From positions 2,357,941-2,421,940 of the forward strand of contig RSEF01000014.1 of assembly GCA_003993805.1 (NCBI GenBank): a stretch of DNA of 64,000 nucleotides, in the 5' to 3' direction. Position 1 is the stretch's first letter. Each line of letters begins with the position of its first letter. The notes beneath the pieces are model-generated. The model saw only the letters and a program-made list of their open reading frames with translations. It ran no database searches and was not told where the DNA came from. This DNA is from Himantopus leucocephalus. Lineage: Eukaryota; Chordata; Aves; Charadriiformes; Recurvirostridae. The translations under genes were made by a program, and so were the position numbers. Shown here one piece after another: positions 60,827 through 64,000 of the stretch.

Positions 60827-63800
60827 TATATTTTCATTATCTAAGATCTGAATTCACTGGTACTTTTATATTTAATTGCTTTTTTTCAGTATCTTTCGCA
60901 CAGTATGCCGTCATGAAATGATGTCACAGACTAAATTTCTTTCTTTGCAGAACGATGGATGTTCACTAGAAAACATATGTCAAAACAGTAGTAATGCAAT
61001 TTTCAAAACTTTGCATTTAAGTGGTTAGCAATATTTTAAGTATTATGAAGTGAACAGCATTAAGGGAATTGATTTGTGAAACAGATCCCACTTCAATGTT
61101 TTCATTCTATCAAGCATGTCAAAAATTTGCAGTTGCAAATTACATAGATTTCATTTTCAAATCAAATGGAAAATATTTTGCCCATAAATCCTTAATCTTC
61201 AGCCTGTGAAAAATATCCTGGACTATAAAAGAGCATGTTCTACATCCTCGCTGTGCTTCAGCCAGTCTGAATAAAGGTCTAATGAGTTTGTGAGTAGTGT
61301 GAACAAATCACTGATTGTCTGACTAGCGGACTGTAGGGCAGGAAAATATCCTATTCGCCTAGGTTTAACTGAAACTTGAGTTAACGGTCAGTGCCCACAC
61401 AAACCTGGAAAATAGGATTACAGGCCAAAGAGATATTAACAGTAGACATGTTGTACATCTGCTTTGACAGATGATTTTCACACTTCACAGGTTTAACTAA
61501 AGATCGCTTTCACAGCAGTTCTTACAAAGCTAAACCCCTTCTAAATGAAATGATTAAAAAACAATTGAGGATTAAAGAATCAAAATCTAAGCTCTGCCAA
61601 AACTATCCAAAATGTTAATAGTAATGATAAACAAAGATCAAATAGAGCACTCACATACAAATTTTCAAAATAATTAGATGTCTATACATCGTAATCCAAT
61701 CAATCTGTTTCTACAGTGCTAAGAGTCTTAGTCATCTATTTATTTCACTAACTGCATGAATCATTAAGCATAGACCAAAGTAATTTTTATCTGTGATGAT
61801 CGAGGTACAATATGATTTCTTAGGCTGTTAGAATTGTAAGGATGAGACTAAGAGAATCACCTTAGCTTCTTTCTGCTTGTAAAACGACTGCAACCAGATA
61901 CCTTCCAAAAATTATGACTTGAAGTTGTCGAGCACACGCGAGCTTATGCATGAAGCTGTTTTAGTCTGGATCAATGGCAAATAATTAAATACAGATCCAT
62001 TGAGCTACCACAGTCAATTAAGTCAAGGAATGTCTTTTTTGTTGAAAAGATCTGATAAAGGGCTTAGTGTAAGAGCTGTTCAAGGAAATGCTACAAATCC
62101 AAACGTGTAAGTTCAAATCCTGATCCTGGGTTGTGTGCCAAAGCCCACACTCACCCAGAGCAGTGGGAAACGAGTACTTAGCTGTTTGAGCTGGGAAGCC
62201 AAAGGCACCAGGCACAGTAGCGTGCCACGTGTTACAGATGCGCCTAGCTTGATGTGCCATCACCGTGCTGTGAAGAGATGAGTGAAATTCCTAAAACCAG
62301 GAGGAGATTCTGGAATATATTCCCTAACATATGAAAAAGACGGCAAATATTTATTTTTCTGCAAGAATATTTTTAACCTTCTTGTAAGTGCCACAAACAT
62401 TAGGCTGCAATAGCATTTACTAATTTGCATTCACGTTTAATATTTAGTGTCATCCTGTTATACTTACATAAAATACTGTTTATTAATGAAAGCCCCTAAA
62501 GGGAATATTCTAAAAATAAAGGGAAAAGTAAAGGGACTATTCTTAAAGTCTCATCTGACTCACTTGCCACTGTGCTACAATTCGGAGTTGTGCTTTATAA
62601 CGTACCGCATTGGGCTCAATCACCGAGCCTTGTCCTCCATTTTCTAAGTCAGAAGACAGAGTTAACACAACAGCGATGAAACTAATTGCTGGGAAAACTA
62701 AACATCTTGTCTTCTGACAATTAAAGAACTCGTTAGAGCTTGTAATACTTCTGCTTAGTCAGAAAGATAGCCCCAGTGTGGAATTGGTAACTGCTTCTTC
62801 TTTTTCTTCTAGCTAGATTTGATGCTTAGGATCTACAAAGATGAAGTAAAACAGAATGAGAACAAGTGTAAGCACTGCTCCAGAGGAAGGCAGAGGGAGG
62901 GAGCGCTTGTGAATGAGGATCATTACAAAACCAGATTTGCTCCACAATTTACCTCCAATTGCAGTAAAGGCAAGATTTGCATGAGTATATCATTGCTGAC
63001 TGCTGCTCTGGGACTCTTGAATAAATAGCTTGATCTTTATAGTAAGTCTAACTTTGATACAAAAAGGATCGCTGATCAGCAACCAGAGGGCTCCAGATTA
63101 TGACAAGAGATTATTCCAGTAAGAACCACTTTAAAAGTAACTGCCATCCTCAAGCCTTTTTATCTACAGCACAGTTCGTTGTGGCGGCTAAGGAGGTTGG
63201 GCAAAGTTTATGAGGTATTTAGTAACAAAGAGGAAACATCACAGCTTAAAATTCAGAGTCTTAACAGGTGTACGCTCTCACTTCAACATTATTCTCCTGA
63301 GCCAAGGTTTTCATTATTGCAGATGTTTATTTTCAGTTTGATCCAAAATCACAAGTACTGCCAAAGGGGATAGTAACGTCCTGAGGAACTATGTGAAAAC
63401 GGGAGGTGTATTTATCTCTGAACTGTACTTACTCAAACTCAGTGAATACCCAAGTGAGTATGAGTCCCCGAGTTGGCACGCCGTACATTACCACCCCGCA
63501 GGACAGAGCCGCCGAGTCTAAGGCCAACACAGCAATCCTTGTACTGAAGCTGAAATCACAGCTTAGATCTCTTAGTGAGACACATTGTTTAATAATATGG
63601 TTTATTTACCTACTGCTATTCATTCAGAAGCACTCCAGTCTTCTAAAAATAACTCAGTGTGTTATATACATTTCTCAACAGACATTGAATGAACTTAAAC
63701 ACACATCATAAGAAAAGCAGGGTAGATCCAAGCTCAACTGGGCAAGAGAAAGAGCCCCTGATTTGTCTGGAGCTAACCTGGAGTATCTGGAAAAATTTGT

Positions 63801-64000
63801 TGAGATAGGTTTAAAATTTCAAGTACTACTAAAAAAAAAGAATCACACATGAGAAAATTCTTTTGGAATAATGTGTTTCACAGGATACAAGCTGATGTAT
63901 CCTAGCTGCATTACCGAACTGTCAGAAAGTACTGAACGTACTGCAGTGGCAGCCTCTAATTAATCCATTGAGTACCATTAATCCAACTGCCGATGTGTGT

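Larger units (their letters stand above)
54831..64000. other. Region 5' of NPTX2, no gene seen
   Basis: About 9.2 kb of AT-rich sequence after the CpG island ends. It contains short microsatellites, a 14-bp palindrome near two E-boxes (59.31-59.38 kb) and a CpG-dense 100-bp pocket near 63.5 kb. No recognisable exon on either strand. Confidence 0.55.

Noticed and set aside
62100..62130. tRNA-like B box (GTTCAAATCC) suggesting a tRNA gene or tRNA-derived SINE
   Set aside because: No matching A box at the right distance and no foldable acceptor or anticodon arms around it. Taken as chance.
1..64000. CRISPR arrays, bacterial operons, or intact endogenous retrovirus
   Set aside because: No regularly spaced direct repeats, no prokaryotic gene organisation, and no LTR pair or retroviral gag/pol/env frames were seen. 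The only RT sequences are CR1 LINE type.

Overview
The window is vertebrate nuclear DNA, almost certainly from a bird. It is AT-rich and mostly non-coding, carries CR1-type LINE fragments (the dominant avian retroelement), has GT-AG spliced exons, and contains one strongly recognisable gene. The species cannot be named from the sequence. It is an unfinished assembly: there are two 100-base gaps (6930-7029 and 35222-35321) and three isolated single N positions (24710, 25354, 54180).

The gene is NPTX2 (neuronal pentraxin-2, also called Narp) on the minus strand. Five coding exons can be joined without a frame break: 54136-53684, 52195-51979, 48518-48274, 46842-46663 and 44745-44518. They total 1323 bp and encode 440 residues plus a stop, against 431 for the human protein. 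The product has a signal peptide, an N-terminal cysteine-containing coiled-coil region and a C-terminal pentraxin domain with its cysteine pair, HxCxTW signature and calcium-site residues. Exon 1 lies in a CpG island (about 53.63-54.83 kb) with a TATAAAA box about 170 bp upstream of the ATG. The 3' UTR runs down from 44517; its end is uncertain, and the best candidate signal is near 43130.

From 1 to about 43 kb (downstream of NPTX2) I find no protein-coding gene. This stretch holds a 5'-truncated CR1 on the minus strand (26838-27107), a short CR1 3' tail (about 15715-15795), a decayed ancient CR1 (about 29.93-30.69 kb) and a long, internally deleted CR1 on the plus strand (about 33.40-35.37 kb) interrupted by an assembly gap. 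It also holds a possible MIR-like relic, several microsatellites, and local GC-rich patches. From about 54.84 to 64 kb (upstream of NPTX2) there is again no recognisable gene. Mammalian NPTX2 also sits in a gene-poor interval, so these flanks could hold distal regulatory DNA.

The two clearest non-gene observations are a near-identical 0.64-kb direct duplication at 24.71-26.00 kb bounded by single N characters, which looks like a haplotype or contig-overlap artefact, and a cluster of three perfect TGAGTCA (AP-1/MARE) sites plus a MEF2 site at 3.75-4.02 kb, a plausible activity-dependent enhancer. I found no exotic or undescribed biological system.
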